From positions 62,001 to 126,000 of the forward strand of contig NZ_BMTP01000008.1 of assembly GCF_014649735.1 (NCBI RefSeq): a stretch of 64,000 bases of DNA, read 5' to 3'. Source of the DNA: Streptomyces lavendofoliae (GTDB lineage: Bacteria > Actinomycetota > Actinomycetes > Streptomycetales > Streptomycetaceae). Each line of letters begins with the position of its first letter. Positions within the stretch are counted from its first letter, which is position 1. Shown here one piece after another: positions 1-10,203 of the stretch. Both the position numbers and the translations under genes were made by a program. Under the pieces are notes generated by a model. That model saw only the letters and a program-made list of their open reading frames with translations. It made no database searches and had not been told where the DNA came from.

Positions 1-826
1 GCGCCGTCGCCGTCCCTGTCCGCGAGTCCGGCACGGAGGCGAAGGTGTCCGGCTCCTCCAGCCGGCGCCAGTGGTCGAAGGGCCACGCGATGACGACCGC
101 CCGCCCGACGACCTCCTCCTCCGAGACCGTTCCCTGGAACGCCTCGTTCAGGTGGAACCGCGAGTCGGCCGAATTCGACCGGTGGTCCCCCATGACGAAG
201 ATCCGCCCCATCGGGACCCTGACCTCGAAGGGGATGGTGGAGGGAACGTCCCCCGGGTTCAGGTACGGCTCGTCGAGCGGTACGCCGTTGACGGTCAGCC
301 TCCGGTCGGCGTCACAGCACTTGACGGTGTCCCCGCCGACCGCGACGACCCGCTTGATCAGGTCCTGCTCGTCCTCGGACGGGAGCAGGCCGATGAAGGT
401 GAGCGCCTGCTTGACCTGCTTGACGACCACCGGGTCGTCCTTCTTCGGGGTCTGCTCCTGCTGGAGCCAGCCGCCCGGGTCCCGGAACACGACGACGTCG
501 CCCCGCCGGGGCTTCGAGCCGAACCAGGGGGTGAGCTTGTCCACCAGGACCCGGTCGTCGATCCTGATGGTCTGCTCCATGGAGCCGGACGGGATGACGA
601 ACGCCTGCACCAGGAAGGTCTTCAGGCCGAGCGCGATGAGCAGCGCCACCATGATCAGGAGCGGGATCTCCTTGACGGCCGAGCGGCGCCGGCGCCGCTT
701 GACCTTGCGGGCCAGTTTGCGCCGCTCCGCGCGTCCCGGCAGGGGCCGGCCGCCGTCCGTGGGCCGGGTTCCGGTGGGCAGCCGGGTGTCGGCCCGGTGG
801 CTGCCCTGCTTGCCGCGGTTACCCAT
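1..826 (-). CDS. lepB: Type I signal peptidase, second of a tandem pair (C-terminus beyond left edge)
   Basis: Membrane-bound serine peptidase that removes Sec/Tat signal peptides outside the membrane. About 275 codons are present and the stop lies beyond base 1. A short basic N-terminus (RRRRR run) is followed by one membrane segment (KEIPLLIMVALLIALGL), then the catalytic serine box PSGSMEQTI and the lysine box DLIKRVVAVGGD, and later GDHRSNSADSR. The ATG at 826 lies inside the end of the preceding peptidase gene (ATGGGTAA, 8 bp overlap), so translation is probably coupled. Streptomyces is known to carry a sipWXYZ cluster after rplS; this would be the second member. Any C-terminal anchor cannot be seen. 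Confidence 0.93.
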   Translation of the reverse strand, partial: MGNRGKQGSHRADTRLPTGTRPTDGGRPLPGRAERRKLARKVKRRRRRSAVKEIPLLIMVALLIALGLKTFLVQAFVIPSGSMEQTIRIDDRVLVDKLTPWFGSKPRRGDVVVFRDPGGWLQQEQTPKKDDPVVVKQVKQALTFIGLLPSEDEQDLIKRVVAVGGDTVKCCDADRRLTVNGVPLDEPYLNPGDVPSTIPFEVRVPMGRIFVMGDHRSNSADSRFHLNEAFQGTVSEEEVVGRAVVIAWPFDHWRRLEEPDTFASVPDSRTGTATA

Positions 827-1595
827 GGCCACCGCCCGCCGTCCCCGCCCCGTGCACGTCGTGGAAGGCGCCCGTCGGCCGGACCCGCGACCAGCGACCG
901 AACGGCCAGCCGATCCAGTCCGCCCGCCCGATCACCCGGTCCACCGGCACCATGCCGCCGCCCGGCGAACCGAGGTGGTCACGGGAGTCGCGGGAGTGGC
1001 TGCGGTGGTCCCCCATCACCCACAGGGTCCCGGGGGGTACGACGATGTCGAACGGCACCTGGGAGGGGGCGTCACCGGGGTACAGGTAGTCCTCGGTCAC
1101 GGGTACGCCGTTCACCTCGACCCTGCCCCCCTTGTCGCAGCACTTCACACGGTCGCCCCCCACCCCCACGACCCGCTTCACGAAGTCGGTGTCGGCGGGC
1201 TCGGCGAGGCCGAGGGCCGCGGCCGCCCCGTGCAGCAGCCCGGCGACCGGATCGCGCTCCGGCGCCTCCTGGACGAAGGACCCGGTGCCGTCGAAGACGA
1301 TCACGTCCCCGCGGCCGGGCCAGGAACCGGAACGGTACGCCAACTTGTTCACCAGCACGCGGTCGCCGATCCGCAGCGTCGGCTCCATGGACCCGCTGGG
1401 GATCTGGAACGGCTGCATCACGAAGTGACTGAGCAGCAGCAGGAAGACGGCGCAGGCCAGGCCGGTCAGGCCGAACCTCCGCCGGAGCGGCGCGGGGCGC
1501 CGGAAACGCACGGAGCGCCGGAAACGCACGGAGCGCGACCGCTCCTCCGGGTCGGAGGAGCGGTCGCGCTCGGTGTGCTGTGCTTCGGTGTCCAT
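819..1595 (-). CDS. lepB: Type I signal peptidase, first of the tandem pair (SipW-like)
   Basis: A 258-residue signal peptidase I. After a charged N-terminus with a short internal duplication (RSVRFRRSVRFRR) there is one membrane segment (LTGLACAVFLLLLSHFVM), the Ser box PSGSMEPTL, the Lys box DFVKRVVGVGGD and GDHRSHSRDSRDHLG. The C-terminus is hydrophilic and Gly/His-rich with no second membrane segment; known S. lividans SipW likewise lacks the C-terminal anchor that SipX, Y and Z have. It follows rplS by about 70 bp on the same strand and overlaps the next peptidase gene by 8 bp. The specific SipW assignment rests on position and missing anchor, so it is inference. Confidence 0.93.
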   Translation of the reverse strand: MDTEAQHTERDRSSDPEERSRSVRFRRSVRFRRPAPLRRRFGLTGLACAVFLLLLSHFVMQPFQIPSGSMEPTLRIGDRVLVNKLAYRSGSWPGRGDVIVFDGTGSFVQEAPERDPVAGLLHGAAAALGLAEPADTDFVKRVVGVGGDRVKCCDKGGRVEVNGVPVTEDYLYPGDAPSQVPFDIVVPPGTLWVMGDHRSHSRDSRDHLGSPGGGMVPVDRVIGRADWIGWPFGRWSRVRPTGAFHDVHGAGTAGGGHG

Positions 1596-1667
1596 CGGAG
1601 CCAGATGCTATCCGGCCCTCCTGAGACGCCCGGTGCGAAGCGGTGGGGCGACGGGGTGAGCCGGGGC

Positions 1668-2018
1668 TCAGTTGTCGCGCTTCTCCTTGATCTTCGCAGC
1701 CTTGCCGCGCAGCTCACGCAGGTAGTAGAGCTTGGCGCGACGGACGTCACCGCGGGTCACGAGCTCGATCTTCTCGAAGATCGGGCTGTGCACCGGGAAG
1801 GTGCGCTCGACGCCGACGGAGAAGGAGACCTTGCGGACGGTGAACGTCTCGCTGACGCCCGCGCCCTGGCGGCGGATGACGACACCCTTGAACTGCTGGA
1901 TACGCGAGCGGTTGCCCTCGATGACGCGGACGTGGACGTTCACGGTGTCACCGGGACGGAACGCGGGGACGTCGGTGCGCAGCGACGCGGAGTTGACGAC
2001 GTCGAGCAGGTGGGACAT
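1668..2018 (-). CDS. rplS: 50S ribosomal protein L19
   Basis: A 116-residue L19 protein of the large subunit, at the 30S-50S interface. Recognised from MSHLLDVVNSASLRTDVPAF at the start, the FRPGDTVNVHVRVIEGN segment and the basic C-terminus KAAKIKEKRDN. An in-frame start nine codons upstream (2045) would add a non-family extension, so the ATG at 2018 is preferred. It follows trmD by about 130 bp in the usual rpsP-rimM-trmD-rplS order and precedes the signal peptidases. Confidence 0.97.
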   Translation of the reverse strand: MSHLLDVVNSASLRTDVPAFRPGDTVNVHVRVIEGNRSRIQQFKGVVIRRQGAGVSETFTVRKVSFSVGVERTFPVHSPIFEKIELVTRGDVRRAKLYYLRELRGKAAKIKEKRDN

Positions 2019-2147
2019 GTGTGTCTGCTTCCTCGCTGATGCCACAGGTCATCAACGGAATGTCGAGATGAGATGAGAGTGCCGGCCACTCGGGCGGGCG
2101 TCGTGTCCCCCTGTGGCAGGGGCGCGCGCCGGACGGACAGCAGCGGC

Positions 2148-2969
2148 CTATTCTTCCACGGTCTGGGGCCTGCGCCAAAATCGGCCACCGGGTTCCGGTG
2201 CCCAGCCCAGCAGGGAGAGGGTCTCCCGGTCCTTCTTGTCGAAGGCCGAAACGTCGCAGCGCTCGATCAGATCCGGCCGGTTGCGGGCGGTACGCCGCAG
2301 CGCCTCGTCCCGGCGCCAGCGGGCGATCTTCCCGTGGTGGCCGCTGAGCAGCACGTCGGGGATGCCCCGGCCGCGCCACTCGGGCGGCTTGGTGTAGACG
2401 GGACCCTCCAGCAGGTTGGCCATCGCGCCGGGGGCGAAGGAGTCGTCCCGGTGGGATTCGGCGTTGCCGAGGACTCCGGGCAGCAGCCGCGCCACGGCTT
2501 CGGTGACGACCAGCACGGCGGCTTCCCCGCCGGCGAGCACGTAGTCGCCGATGGACACCTCGTACACCGGCATCCTGGTGGCGTACTCGTCCGTGACACG
2601 GCGGTCGATGCCTTCGTACCGGGCCGGGGTGAAGATCAGCCAGGGGCGCCGGGACAGTTCGACGGCCAGTTCCTGGGTGAAGGGACGCCCGCTGGGAGTG
2701 GGGACGACCAGCACCGGTCCGTGCGAGCCGCTCTCGTAGCCGGAGGCGAGGACGTCGTCCAGGGCGTCGCCCCAGGGCTCGGTCTTCATGACCATGCCGG
2801 GGCCACCGCCGTAGGGGGTGTCGTCGACGGTGTTGTGCCGGTCGTAGGTCCACTCGCGCAGGTCGTGGACGTGGACGTCGAGCCGGCCGCGGGCGCGTGC
2901 CTTGCCGACGAGGGAGACGTTCAGCGGTTCCAGGTACTCGGGGAAGATCGTGACGACGTCGAGCCGCAT
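2148..2969 (-). CDS. trmD: tRNA (guanine-N1)-methyltransferase TrmD
   Basis: Makes m1G37 next to the anticodon using S-adenosylmethionine, preventing +1 frameshifts. The 273-residue product begins MRLDVVTIFPEYLEPL and contains the knot-fold SAM motifs: PYGGGPGMVMK near residue 54, ARYEGIDRRV near residue 115, and VSIGDYVLAGGEAA near residue 135. The C-terminal helical part contains LLEGPVYTKPPEWRG. The ATG shares its A with the last base of the rimM stop (TGATG), so the two genes are probably translationally coupled. Confidence 0.97.
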   Translation of the reverse strand: MRLDVVTIFPEYLEPLNVSLVGKARARGRLDVHVHDLREWTYDRHNTVDDTPYGGGPGMVMKTEPWGDALDDVLASGYESGSHGPVLVVPTPSGRPFTQELAVELSRRPWLIFTPARYEGIDRRVTDEYATRMPVYEVSIGDYVLAGGEAAVLVVTEAVARLLPGVLGNAESHRDDSFAPGAMANLLEGPVYTKPPEWRGRGIPDVLLSGHHGKIARWRRDEALRRTARNRPDLIERCDVSAFDKKDRETLSLLGWAPEPGGRFWRRPQTVEE

Positions 2970-3520
2970 CAGCTCTCGTCCTCCGCGTCCCTGGCCGAGG
3001 CGATCTCCGCGCGGTCGTCGATGAGGCCGGGCGGCGGGGTGATCACGGCCTGCTGCGCGTCGAGGTCGATGTCGGCGACGATCTCCTCGACGAACGGGAT
3101 CATGACCTCGGTGCCGTCGGGGCGCTCCACCACGAACAGGTCCTGCGAGGGCAGGTGGGAGATCTCGGTGATGCGGCCGACCGGGGTGCCGTCGGCGAGC
3201 ACGACGTCCAGATCCATCAGCTGGTGGTCGTAGTACTCGTCGGGCTCCTCCGGACGCTCGTCCGGGTCGACGTCGGCGATGAGCAGGGTGTTGCGCAGCG
3301 CCTCGGCGGCGTTGCGGTCCCGTACGCCCTCGAAGCGGAGCAGCAGCCGGCCGCTGTGGACCCGGCCGGTCTCGATGGTCAGCGGCCCGGCGGAGGCCGG
3401 GTCGGTGGCCAGTACGGCACCGGGCGCGAGCCGCAGTTCGGGCTCGTCGGTACGCACCTCGACGGTGACCTCGCCCTTGATTCCGTGGGCGCGGCCGATC
3501 CGTGCGACTACCAGCTGCAC
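2969..3520 (-). CDS. rimM: 16S rRNA processing protein RimM
   Basis: Assembly factor for the 30S head that binds S19 and helps 16S rRNA maturation. The 183-residue protein has an N-terminal RimM beta-barrel (QLVVARIGRAHGIKGEVTVE) and a C-terminal PRC-type barrel (YYDHQLMDLDVV, GTEVMIPFVEEIVADID). The GTG at 3520 is chosen because AGGAGAG stands about 8 bases before it and the protein then starts at the conserved VQLVVARIGRAHG; a longer frame to 3592 would add 24 unconserved residues. Its stop overlaps the trmD start by one base. Confidence 0.95.
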   Translation of the reverse strand: MQLVVARIGRAHGIKGEVTVEVRTDEPELRLAPGAVLATDPASAGPLTIETGRVHSGRLLLRFEGVRDRNAAEALRNTLLIADVDPDERPEEPDEYYDHQLMDLDVVLADGTPVGRITEISHLPSQDLFVVERPDGTEVMIPFVEEIVADIDLDAQQAVITPPPGLIDDRAEIASARDAEDES

Positions 3521-3614
3521 GTCTTCATCTCTCCTGTCATACGACGACGGGCCGGGGTGGGCCGTAGCCCTCCCCGGCCCGTGCCGGCGCATTTAAGGTA
3601 AAACAGTCAACTCT

Positions 3615-3854
3615 TCAGCGGACCTGGTCCACGTCGACGAGGTCGACACGGATGCCACGGCCGCCGATGGCGCCCACGACGGTGCGCAGGGCGCGAGCGG
3701 TGCGGCCGTTGCGGCCGATCACCTTGCCGAGATCGTCCGGGTGGACCCGGACCTCCAGCACGCGCCCCCTGCGCAGGTTGCGCGAGGCGACCTGCACGTC
3801 GTCGGGGTTGTCGACGATGCCCTTCACGAGGTGCTCGAGAGCCTCCTCGAGCAT
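3615..3854 (-). CDS. khpA: KH-domain RNA-binding protein KhpA
   Basis: A 79-residue protein that is essentially one KH domain, with the GxxG loop in LGKVIGRNGRTARALR. KhpA proteins bind RNA and in Gram-positive bacteria partner with KhpB/EloR; what it does in Streptomyces is not evident from sequence. It begins two bases after the rpsP stop and is followed about 95 bp later by rimM, the usual actinobacterial arrangement, so it is probably co-transcribed with the ribosome maturation genes. Confidence 0.93.
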   Translation of the reverse strand: MLEEALEHLVKGIVDNPDDVQVASRNLRRGRVLEVRVHPDDLGKVIGRNGRTARALRTVVGAIGGRGIRVDLVDVDQVR

Positions 3855-3856
3855 GC

Positions 3857-4312
3857 TCAGGCCTCGGGCGACTCTGCGGCCTTGGCCGCAGACTCAGTCT
3901 CGGCCTCGTCCGCCTTCTTGTCGGCCTTCTTCGCCTTCGGGGTGATGGCCTCACCCTTGGCGTCGTCACCCTCGAGCGCCTTGGCGAAGGCGTCGAAGGA
4001 GGCGCGCTTGTCTTCCTTGGTCGCCGGGGCGAGCAGCGGCTTCTCCGGGGCCGGGAGGCCCTTCACCTTCTGCCAGTCGCCGGTGAGCTTCAGGATCGCG
4101 AGGACCGGCTCGGTCGGCTGGGCGCCGACGGACAGCCAGTACTGCGCACGCTCCGAGTCGACCTCGATGCGCGACGGGTTCTGCACCGGGTGGTACAGGC
4201 CGATCTCCTCGATGGCCCGGCCGTCACGGCGGGTACGGGAGTCGGCGACGACGATGCGGTAGTGAGGCGAACGGATCTTGCCCAGACGCTTCAGCTTGAT
4301 CTTGACTGCCAC
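3857..4312 (-). CDS. rpsP: 30S ribosomal protein S16
   Basis: Small-subunit protein S16, first gene of the rpsP-khpA-rimM-trmD-rplS group. The conserved core starts VAVKIKLKRLGKIRSPHYRI and includes DSRTRRDGRAIEEIGLYHP and SERAQYWLSVGAQPTEPV. The 151-residue product has an Ala/Lys/Glu-rich C-terminal tail typical of high-GC actinobacteria (KADKKADEAETESAAKAAE). The GTG at 4312 places the start exactly at the family N-terminus; the frame stays open far upstream without similarity. Confidence 0.96.
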   Translation of the reverse strand: MAVKIKLKRLGKIRSPHYRIVVADSRTRRDGRAIEEIGLYHPVQNPSRIEVDSERAQYWLSVGAQPTEPVLAILKLTGDWQKVKGLPAPEKPLLAPATKEDKRASFDAFAKALEGDDAKGEAITPKAKKADKKADEAETESAAKAAESPEA

Positions 4313-4467
4313 GGGTGTGGTGTCTCCTGGTCTTGACGTGGTTGGGCACGACGGGATGCCGCGTGGGGTTGCGGTACTCGAGTGCCCGATGGACGCGTCA
4401 GCCGGAGGAGAGAGGGGTCCTGTTCGACTGTCGAGTACAGCTAGCCATTGTGCCACATCAGCCGGGG

Positions 4468-5061
4468 TCAGCTCGCCGCGCCCACCGCTTCCGGAATGCG
4501 GAAGGGCTTCCCGCAGCCGCCGCAGACGATGGGCGCCTGGGCGAGGACCGAGGGCACCACGCGGACGTTGCGACCGCAGTCGCACACGGCCTTGACGCGC
4601 ACGCCCCCGCCGGAGGAGCCGTGCCGGGCGGCCGGCCCGCGGAAGGAGCGCTTGGTGTCCGCCGCCGTGGCGGCCGTGTGCGCCTTGAGGGCGCGCTGCA
4701 GCCGCTCGATCGTCGGGCGGTACCGGCGCTTGGCCTCGGGGCTGAGCGTGACCAGGGAGAAGCCGCTGCTGGGGTGCGGCTCGTCGGAGTGGTCCAGGCC
4801 CATCTCCTCGGCGATCGCCAGGAATCTGCGGTTGTGGTAGCGACCGGCGCGCGAGGTGTCCCGGACGCCCCGCGCGGCGGCGATGCCGTGGACTGCCTCA
4901 TGGAGCAGTCGTTCGAAGGAGAGTTCGGCGCCACACGCGGACGACGACTCTCCGATCAGGGATTCGGGCGCGGCGAGATCGGGCAGTTCGGGGTGGTGCC
5001 GCTGAATGTCGGCCCACGCCTGTGCCAGCTCTGCGGCGAGAACAGGTGGTGTCGTGCTCAC
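4468..5061 (-). CDS. SprT-like putative zinc metalloprotein
   Basis: About 197 residues. A central SFERLLHEAVHGIAAARG segment holds an HExxH zinc-metallopeptidase motif (HEAVH), and the C-terminus has a zinc-ribbon-like pair of cysteine pairs (AVCDCGRNVRV ... APIVCGGCGKPFRI). This combination resembles SprT/Spartan-type proteins, but no biological substrate can be inferred. The start is uncertain: GTG at 5061 gives VSTTPPVLAAELAQAW, while in-frame ATG codons lie at 5097 and 5112, and no site has a strong ribosome binding sequence. It lies upstream of rpsP on the same strand with about 155 bp between them. Confidence 0.75.
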   Translation of the reverse strand: MSTTPPVLAAELAQAWADIQRHHPELPDLAAPESLIGESSSACGAELSFERLLHEAVHGIAAARGVRDTSRAGRYHNRRFLAIAEEMGLDHSDEPHPSSGFSLVTLSPEAKRRYRPTIERLQRALKAHTAATAADTKRSFRGPAARHGSSGGGVRVKAVCDCGRNVRVVPSVLAQAPIVCGGCGKPFRIPEAVGAAS

Positions 5062-5639
5062 GTCGTGACAACGAGCCGGAGTGCCCCCGGGTTCCATTCC
5101 GGGGCATCCCAAATAATTTGCACGTACCAGTCAGTTGCCGCCGATGCGCTGTGACGAGGGCCAGTGCGCTGATCTGCGGAGAAGCCGCTCAGCGGCCGAC
5201 AAGGTGGTACGTAGCGGCGCGTACGCCCCGGCGCGTGACGGCAGCCCGCGCGCCGGTCGGCGGACCCGGCCGGGGGGCGCGCGGAGCGGGAGGCCGCCCC
5301 GGTGCCCAGGGCGACAGTACCGGGGCCCGGCGCGCGGTGTGCCACCGCCCCGGTCCGGCATCCGCGCCGGTGGTGTCACCGCAGGCCAGGGCGGGTGGCG
5401 GCGGGCGGGGTCGCTTCCTGGCATGGCGGGAATCACCGACCCACTCCACTATGGGAGATGGCTCGCGCCGCACTCGGGGGCGCACGACCGGGGCACGCAA
5501 GCATTGCGCCTCCGACCCCTGGACTTGGGGGCGGATGCGGAGTTCCCTGGCTACGGGGGTGCGAGCGCACGTACAGCGGGGGCTGTCAATCAGGGCACAG
5601 ACGCACAGATGGACCTCTCGGCGGATTGGGGCGCTTTCG
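5062..5639. other. Gene-free divergent region between the SprT-like and methyltransferase genes
   Basis: About 580 bases of very GC-rich DNA. Open frames run across it on both strands, but none has a recognisable protein or a good ribosome binding site. It must hold promoters for the two divergent flanking genes; I could not place convincing -35/-10 pairs. A short AT-rich stretch at about 5110-5120 is the likeliest promoter zone for the leftward gene. Confidence 0.5.
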
Positions 5640-6500
5640 ATGACACCTATGCTCGTCCAGCACCACCCCCACCCGGCCTCGGCCCCTCCGGCTTCGGACG
5701 CGCCCGGCCGTGCCCGCGACTGGGCGGAGATCCAGGAACGGATGCTGGTTCCGCTGTATGAAGCGGTGTACCAGCACCTGGAGGTAGGTACCGGTACGCG
5801 GCTGCTCGGTCTCGGATGCGGCTCGGGCCTGGCCCTGCTGATGGCCGCCGCGCGCGGCGCCCGGGTCACGGGCGTCGACACGGACCACGCACGCGTGGCC
5901 CTCGCCCGGGAACGGCTGCTCCCGCAGACAGACGGGCGGGGCTCCCACCGCCGCGGCGAGACGCGGCTGCTCCACGGCGGCCCGGCCGAGGCGGCGGATC
6001 CCACCCGTCCGGCGTACAACCTGATCACGGCCTTCCAGCCGATCGGCTGCACCGCGGGTGACTCCGACGGGCTGGCGCCGGCGCTCGCGGCGGCCGTGCC
6101 GCTGGCGGAGCGGCGCAGCGCGGTGGTGCTGGCGGGCTGGGGCCCGCCCGAGCGGTGCGCCACGTCGGCGGTGCTCCGCGTGGCCGGCCGGCTGACGGAG
6201 CGGCTGCGCACGGGCACCACATGGCGCCCCGCCCTGCGGGACGACCTGGAGGAGGTGGCCTCGCGGGCCGGGCTGAGGCCGGACGGCTCGGGCCGGGTGG
6301 CCTGCCCGTTCGGGTACGCGGACATGGACAGCGCGGTGCGCGGGCTGTTCTCGACCGGTCTGTTCGACCCGGCGGTGGCCGCCTCGGACCAGGCGACGGT
6401 GGAGAAGGAGGTCGTCGAGGCCCTCCACCCGCACGTGCGGCCCGACGGCACCGTGTGGATGCCCAACGTGTTCCGCTACCTGGTCGCCAGGACGCCGTGA
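5640..6500 (+). CDS. SAM-dependent class I methyltransferase, substrate unknown
   Basis: A 286-residue protein with the class I SAM-binding motif I GTRLLGLGCGSGLALLMAAA near residue 60 and the following acidic strand RVTGVDTDHARVALAR. The middle contains NLITAFQPIGCTAGDSDGLA, where the catalytic site would be, and the C-terminus FGYADMDSAVRGLFSTG is typical of small-molecule methyltransferases. The ATG at 5640 was chosen because similarity to methyltransferases begins soon after; an ATG three codons later is possible. It stands alone, convergent with ftsH. The substrate cannot be deduced. Confidence 0.8.
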   Translation: MTPMLVQHHPHPASAPPASDAPGRARDWAEIQERMLVPLYEAVYQHLEVGTGTRLLGLGCGSGLALLMAAARGARVTGVDTDHARVALARERLLPQTDGRGSHRRGETRLLHGGPAEAADPTRPAYNLITAFQPIGCTAGDSDGLAPALAAAVPLAERRSAVVLAGWGPPERCATSAVLRVAGRLTERLRTGTTWRPALRDDLEEVASRAGLRPDGSGRVACPFGYADMDSAVRGLFSTGLFDPAVAASDQATVEKEVVEALHPHVRPDGTVWMPNVFRYLVARTP

Positions 6501-6537
6501 CGGTCGCCGCCGCCGTCAGGGGTCACTCCCCGGGCGG

Positions 6538-8424
6538 TCACTCCTTGGCGGGACGGCTGATGCCGGCGGCCCGGTAGGCCGCCTCCTCGTCCAGCGTCTC
6601 GCTCTCCAGGAGCGCCGCCGCCAGGGCGTCCAGCCTGGGGCGGTGCTCCTGGAGCTGGTGGCAGGCGCTGCGGTAGCACTCGTCGGCGATGCGGCGCATC
6701 TCGTGGGCCACCTCGTCCAGCGTCACGGGCGCCGCGGACAGCCCGTACGCCTGTTGCGCGTCGCCGGGAACGGCGCTGAGCCGGCCGACCCGCTCGCTCA
6801 TCCCCCAGCGGCCCGCCATGCCGCGGGCGATGGCGGTGACCTGCTCCAGGTCGCTCTCGGATCCGGTGGTGACGACCCCGAAGACGACGTGCTCGGCCGC
6901 CATCCCGCCGAGCGCCCCGATGATCCGGCCGCGCAGATACTCCTCGGTGTACGCGTACTTGTCGGCGTCCGGCGCCGAGAGGGTCACCCCGAGGGCCCGG
7001 CCGCGCGGGACGATGGTGACCTTGCGGACCGGGTCGGCGCCGGGCTGGAGCATGCCGAGCAGGGCGTGCCCGCTCTCGTGGTACGCGGTGCGGCGCCGCT
7101 CCTCGAGGGGCATGACGAGGGCGCGTTCGGCACCGAGCTGGATCTTCTCCAGCGCGTCGGAGAAGTCGGTGCGGGTGACGTGGTGCCGGCGCCGCTTGAC
7201 CGCGAGGAGGGCGGCCTCGTTGGCGAGGTTGGCCAGCTCGGCGCCGGTCATGCCCGGTGTGGTGCGGGCGACCCGGGTGAGGTCCACGTCACCGGCCAGC
7301 GGGATGTCGCGGGTGTGGATGCGGAGGATCGCCTCACGGCCGCCCCGGTCGGGCGGGCTGACGTGGACGATCCGGTCGAAGCGGCCGGGCCGGGTCAGGG
7401 CCGGGTCCAGGACGTCCGCGCGGTTGGTGGCCGCGATCACGATGACGCCCTCGGAACCGGAGAAGCCGTCCATCTCCGTGAGGATCTGGTTCAGCGTCTG
7501 TTCCCGCTCGTCGTGGCCGCCCACGGCCGCGCCGCCGCCCCGGGCGCGGCCGATGGTGTCGATCTCGTCGATGAAGACGATCGCCGGCGCGACCTTGCGC
7601 GCCTCGTTGAACAGCTCCCGTACCCGCGAGGCGCCGACGCCCACGATCATCTCGATGAACTCGGAGGCCGACGCGGAGAAGAACGGCACGCCCGCCTCAC
7701 CCGCGACGGCCCGGGCCAGCAGCGTCTTGCCGGTGCCGGGCGGGCCGGCCAGCAGCACGCCACGCGGCATCTTGGCGCCCATCCTGCGGTAGGCCCGCGG
7801 GTTCCTGAGGAAGTCGACGACGTCGTTGAGTTCGCCCTCCACCTCGTCGATACCCGCCACGTCGGCGAACGAGGTGCGCTTGCCCGCCTCCAGCTCGACC
7901 GGCCTCGGCGGCGCCTTGCGGCCGAGCATGCCGCCGGCGCCGAACCCGCCGCCGCCTCTCATACGCCGGGCCACGACCAGCCACAGGACGACCAGCAGCA
8001 GGATCGGCGCCAGCGAGTACAGCAGGTTGGCCAGCACGTTCGGCTTCTCGACGACCGGCTCGGCGGTCACGGTGACCTTCTGCCTGGTCAGCTCGGCCCA
8101 CAGGTCGTCGTCGGCGAACGAGGGCCGCTGGGTGGTGAAGCGTTCCTTCGACGTGAGCTCGCCCTCGATGGCGTCGCCCTTGGAGTAGATCTTGGCGACC
8201 TTCCCGTCCGCGACCTGCCGGCTGAACTCGGTGTACGCGATGCTGCGGCCGTCGGCCTCGCCGAAGAGGGACAGGGCCAGGTTGGTCACGCCGAAGACGG
8301 CCAGCGCGGCGAGGAGCAGCCAGACCCAGCCGGGTGTCCGGCGGCGCGGCGGGGTCGGCGGCGGCGCGCCCTCGGATCGCCAGGGCTGGTCGGTGCGGTC
8401 ACGCGGGGGTACGGAATCGGCCAC
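6538..8424 (-). CDS. ftsH: ATP-dependent zinc metalloprotease FtsH
   Basis: A 628-residue membrane AAA+ protease that degrades membrane and unstable cytosolic proteins. It has two N-terminal membrane segments (VWLLLAALAVFGVTNLALSL near 33-52 and LYSLAPILLLVVLWLVVA near 134-151) around an extracytoplasmic domain. Then come Walker A GPPGTGKT near 227, Walker B IVFIDEIDTIG near 282, the second region of homology (AATNRADVLDPALTRPGRFD) and the zinc site HESGH near 448. It is shorter than the main actinobacterial FtsH because it lacks a long Pro-rich tail, so it is probably the second FtsH paralogue. It lies downstream of ffh on the same strand. Confidence 0.94.
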   Translation of the reverse strand: MADSVPPRDRTDQPWRSEGAPPPTPPRRRTPGWVWLLLAALAVFGVTNLALSLFGEADGRSIAYTEFSRQVADGKVAKIYSKGDAIEGELTSKERFTTQRPSFADDDLWAELTRQKVTVTAEPVVEKPNVLANLLYSLAPILLLVVLWLVVARRMRGGGGFGAGGMLGRKAPPRPVELEAGKRTSFADVAGIDEVEGELNDVVDFLRNPRAYRRMGAKMPRGVLLAGPPGTGKTLLARAVAGEAGVPFFSASASEFIEMIVGVGASRVRELFNEARKVAPAIVFIDEIDTIGRARGGGAAVGGHDEREQTLNQILTEMDGFSGSEGVIVIAATNRADVLDPALTRPGRFDRIVHVSPPDRGGREAILRIHTRDIPLAGDVDLTRVARTTPGMTGAELANLANEAALLAVKRRRHHVTRTDFSDALEKIQLGAERALVMPLEERRRTAYHESGHALLGMLQPGADPVRKVTIVPRGRALGVTLSAPDADKYAYTEEYLRGRIIGALGGMAAEHVVFGVVTTGSESDLEQVTAIARGMAGRWGMSERVGRLSAVPGDAQQAYGLSAAPVTLDEVAHEMRRIADECYRSACHQLQEHRPRLDALAAALLESETLDEEAAYRAAGISRPAKE

Positions 8425-8504
8425 GCAGCCATGATGCGAGAGCGGGGCTCACCCGGCATGACGGACACGGCCGGTACGGGGCACCGGACGGCCGGCAGGC
8501 GGAA

Positions 8505-8530
8505 GGGCGTCCACCGACCGGTGCACGCCC
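8505..8530 (-). terminator. Hairpin between ffh and ftsH
   Basis: GGGCGT and ACGCCC pair around an inner CACCG/CGGTG stem, giving a strong GC hairpin 20 bases past the ffh stop. No clear U-tract, so it may be an intrinsic terminator of the U-less actinobacterial kind or simply an mRNA 3' structure. Confidence 0.5.
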
Positions 8531-8549
8531 CCCGCCGCACGACCTCTGT

Positions 8550-10100
<1,551 letters not shown>

Positions 10101-10203
10101 GGCGGTCGCGGATCCTCGGGTGTAGGGGGAAGGGGACGGTCGCCCCCCAGGGTATCCGCCCCGCGCGGCGGAGCATCAGCCCCGCCCGGAAGCGGTACGG
10201 CGC

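Noticed and set aside
45..2039. Very long open frame on the plus strand across the signal peptidase genes
   Set aside because: It is antisense to two signal peptidases and rplS with clear motifs; long spurious frames are normal in DNA this GC-rich.
5022..5639. N-terminal extension of the methyltransferase frame
   Set aside because: The extension is Arg/Gly/Pro-rich with no similarity; methyltransferase-like sequence begins after the ATG at 5640.
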